NCBI GenBank assembly: GCA_015657535.1 | Contig: JADHZB010000890.1 | Location: 1-64,000, forward strand | DNA from: Nephromyces sp. MM_2019 | Taxonomy: Eukaryota; Apicomplexa; Aconoidasida; Nephromycida | Direction of reading: 5' to 3' | DNA length: 64,000 nt | Part shown: piece after piece, positions 61,676-64,000 of the stretch | Layout of the letters: each line of letters begins with the position of its first letter | How positions within the stretch are numbered: position 1 is the first letter of the stretch | Notes under the pieces: generated by a model | Database searches by the model: none | Told to the model about the DNA's origin: nothing | What the model saw: only the letters and a program-made list of their open reading frames with translations | Translations under genes and position numbers: made by a program

Positions 61676-64000
61676 TAAGGATGTCTTAAACAACAACTTT
61701 CATGACCATCAGTAGTAGTAAAGATTTAACAAATTTGTTTTGTGAAAAATTTTGTCTTGTTATTAAGATACAACTTGTTTATATACCGCTTTAACTCTAT
61801 TTCTGATAAATTCAATAGATAACTTTTTATACACCTTTTTATAGACTTTTTATAATTACTTTTTATAACGTTTTATTAGATTACTTTATATTATTAAAAA
61901 AATTTCAGAGTAGTGTTGTTTAAAATATATTTATACAAATTTAATAACCTAAAAATAATCATTTTGACCAAATTTTACCTTAGGGAAACTTATTTTTATT
62001 TACTAATGTAACAATATAAAAAGCATTCTATTCACAAATAAGTTCCCTATAGAAACAACTTAGTGTAGTAATAATACTAACTATAAGTGCAGCAGCACAG
62101 ATAATATTCAATATACTTGTATTATATATATATATATATGTATATTAATATACCTAGGTACATTTAAATTAATGCAAAAAACAATCTAACCACTCTTCCT
62201 TGACATTAATAACTATATAGTTTATGTTCCAAGAGTAAAGTGCTAATAGGAATTATAAAAAAATAAAACGAAAAATAAAAGTAAACGCAACTTGTACACA
62301 AAAAAAGATTTTTTAAGTAAAGCTTACATGATATAGATATAAAATACAAGTTAATGTGTAATAACTTGAATTTATAAACAAATTTGATAAATTGTATTAA
62401 GGATTCAGATATGTAACCAATTAACTTGTTAACAAGAGCAGATTCAATTAATTAATAAATAGAATTTATTCATGAAATCGAATAAAAAAGGTAAATATAA
62501 ATACGAATGAATTATTTTAATTAAAAAATTAATGCAATTTGTAATATAGCAAATGATTTGACATTTGACATTATTTATTAATAGATTTCATAGACATATT
62601 TAACTGTAGGTTATTAATTTTATCAACTAATCAACTATGTCAAACTAGCCAATTTTAAATCACATACAATTTAAAAACACATAAACCATTATGTATACTG
62701 TATACACATTTACAAACACACTTTAGATAAATTTGTAATTAAGTCAATTTATTTTGTAAAAACAATCATTTGAATATGAATTTATTATATTAATCTTATT
62801 TCAAATGGATTGCCAAACTATTTGATTTTTTTACATATTTAAATACAATTGTTTACACTGTAATTTTCACAAATTTGTGACATATTTATTAGTCACATGT
62901 AATAGCACAATTTTAAATAGGCACTTAGAGACGAATTGTTTATAGCATGTTATTTATAGGCATTAAAAAATACTTGAAAATTATAGCTTTTTTATAGATT
63001 TATTACAACACACTATTTAAATAAATTTACATTATTAAGACATATATTTATACCCACATGTTTAATATTATCCTGCTTATACACATTGAAAAACTTTATT
63101 CCACATTTTGAGATATATTAAAACATTGGTAAAGATTTAACTACCTTGGGAAAAACCTACACACATTGAAAAATATATAGAAACGTTGAAAGATACTTAG
63201 AGATTTATACACAATTTAAAAATAATAAATTTATCTATATAATTTTATGTAAACTTCTAGAGCTATTTTTATAAAGCAATAAAAAAAATTTATGGAAATT
63301 GTTCAAATATATAGCTATAAAGGTTCTTGCTATTTGGTCAAATTATAAAATCAAATGTATTTAAACATTTTTATGGTTTAATTAAAATATAAATATCTAT
63401 AAAGACAAAATTATATATGATTCAGATATTTAATTCATTAGCTTTTCATCTCGTCTATGTTGATGTTAAAAATAATCAAAACATAATATCAAGTGAAAAC
63501 ACACACAAATATACCTAACTTTTGGTATACACCCACACACACATATCTATATGTATTTAGGTACTACACAAAAAATACATCCAAACATTGGCAAGCACAC
63601 ACACCTAAATTTCTTACCAATCGATAACAGATACACACACACTCACACACCCACCCACTCACCCTCCCCCGACCTACTCCACACACTTGCATATGTACAC
63701 TCTTGTATAAACACAAACACATACACACACGCACACAAACACGCAACCTACACACAAACACACAGATATGCACGCAACCACAAATATACATAAACCCAAA
63801 AATATCCACAAATTAGTAAACACAAATTAAAGCAATTATAACTCCCCTCTCTCGTTACTTTTCACTCGAAACTACTCCCTCAGTTTACATTTGACAGTCA
63901 CGCCATATACCTCAGTCTTTAAACCTCTCACAAATCCTCAACACACTTGCTCCACAAACACCAGCTCCATACATACAGACTTTGCTGACATAAACATACT
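61676..64000. other. AT-rich 3' spacer ending in CA-rich repeat
   Basis: No gene supported. (TA)n near 62125-62140; strongly CA-rich from 63490 to 63800; then 63840-64000 is noticeably less AT-rich and pyrimidine-biased and may be the start of the next gene or an exon cut by the window edge. Confidence 0.5.

Noticed and set aside
1..64000. tRNA, rRNA, snRNA or transposon genes
   Set aside because: I looked by eye for tRNA T-loop words, snRNA motifs and transposase or reverse transcriptase motifs and found none convincing; a covariance-model scan would be decisive.

Overview
The window is nuclear DNA from a microbial eukaryote. It is AT-rich and full of (TA)n, (TG)n and (CA)n tracts. Genes lie on both strands and most are cut by short GT-AG introns of roughly 40 to 400 bases, some with exons of only 5 to 60 bases. 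TAA, TAG and TGA all end genes, so the code looks standard. An ApiAT/SLC43-like transporter, low-complexity insertions in proteins and the overall style suggest an apicomplexan or related alveolate; this is inference. A DRC4/GAS8 homologue implies an axoneme (for example a flagellated gamete), and a mitochondrial-type bS16 implies organellar ribosomes. Together these argue against Cryptosporidium and the piroplasms. No species is named.

Layout. 0-11 kb is rich in simple repeats: a six-exon FIS1 (mitochondrial fission) gene, a 688-residue repeat-bearing protein with possible cyclin-like ends, then about 4.7 kb of TG-rich spacer. 11-17 kb has a small basic protein, bS16m and a three-exon coiled-coil protein with DPF motifs. 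20-30 kb has a possible microprotein, aspartate aminotransferase and a 12-exon bubblegum-type acyl-CoA synthetase. 31-42 kb has URI prefoldin, an 11-exon sigma-class glutathione transferase, EMC7, the splicing factor PHF5A and ribosomal protein uL1 (RPL10A). 42-50 kb has DRC4, a secreted protein with a duplicated Cys motif, and a 16-exon ABCF3/GCN20-like ATPase. 52-62 kb has a tail-anchored basic protein, ribosomal protein eS19, an uncertain coding patch and the transporter. The window closes in CA-rich repeat.

The genes are unrelated housekeeping and cell-biology genes: translation (eS19, uL1, ABCF3, bS16m), splicing (PHF5A), chaperone (URI), ER membrane insertion (EMC7), lipid and amino-acid metabolism, detoxification and motility. 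There are no operon-like arrangements. No tRNA, rRNA, CRISPR array or transposase was recognised by eye. Exon models were built by hand from splice consensus, reading phase and family similarity; for the main genes the phases close exactly and the lengths match their families.
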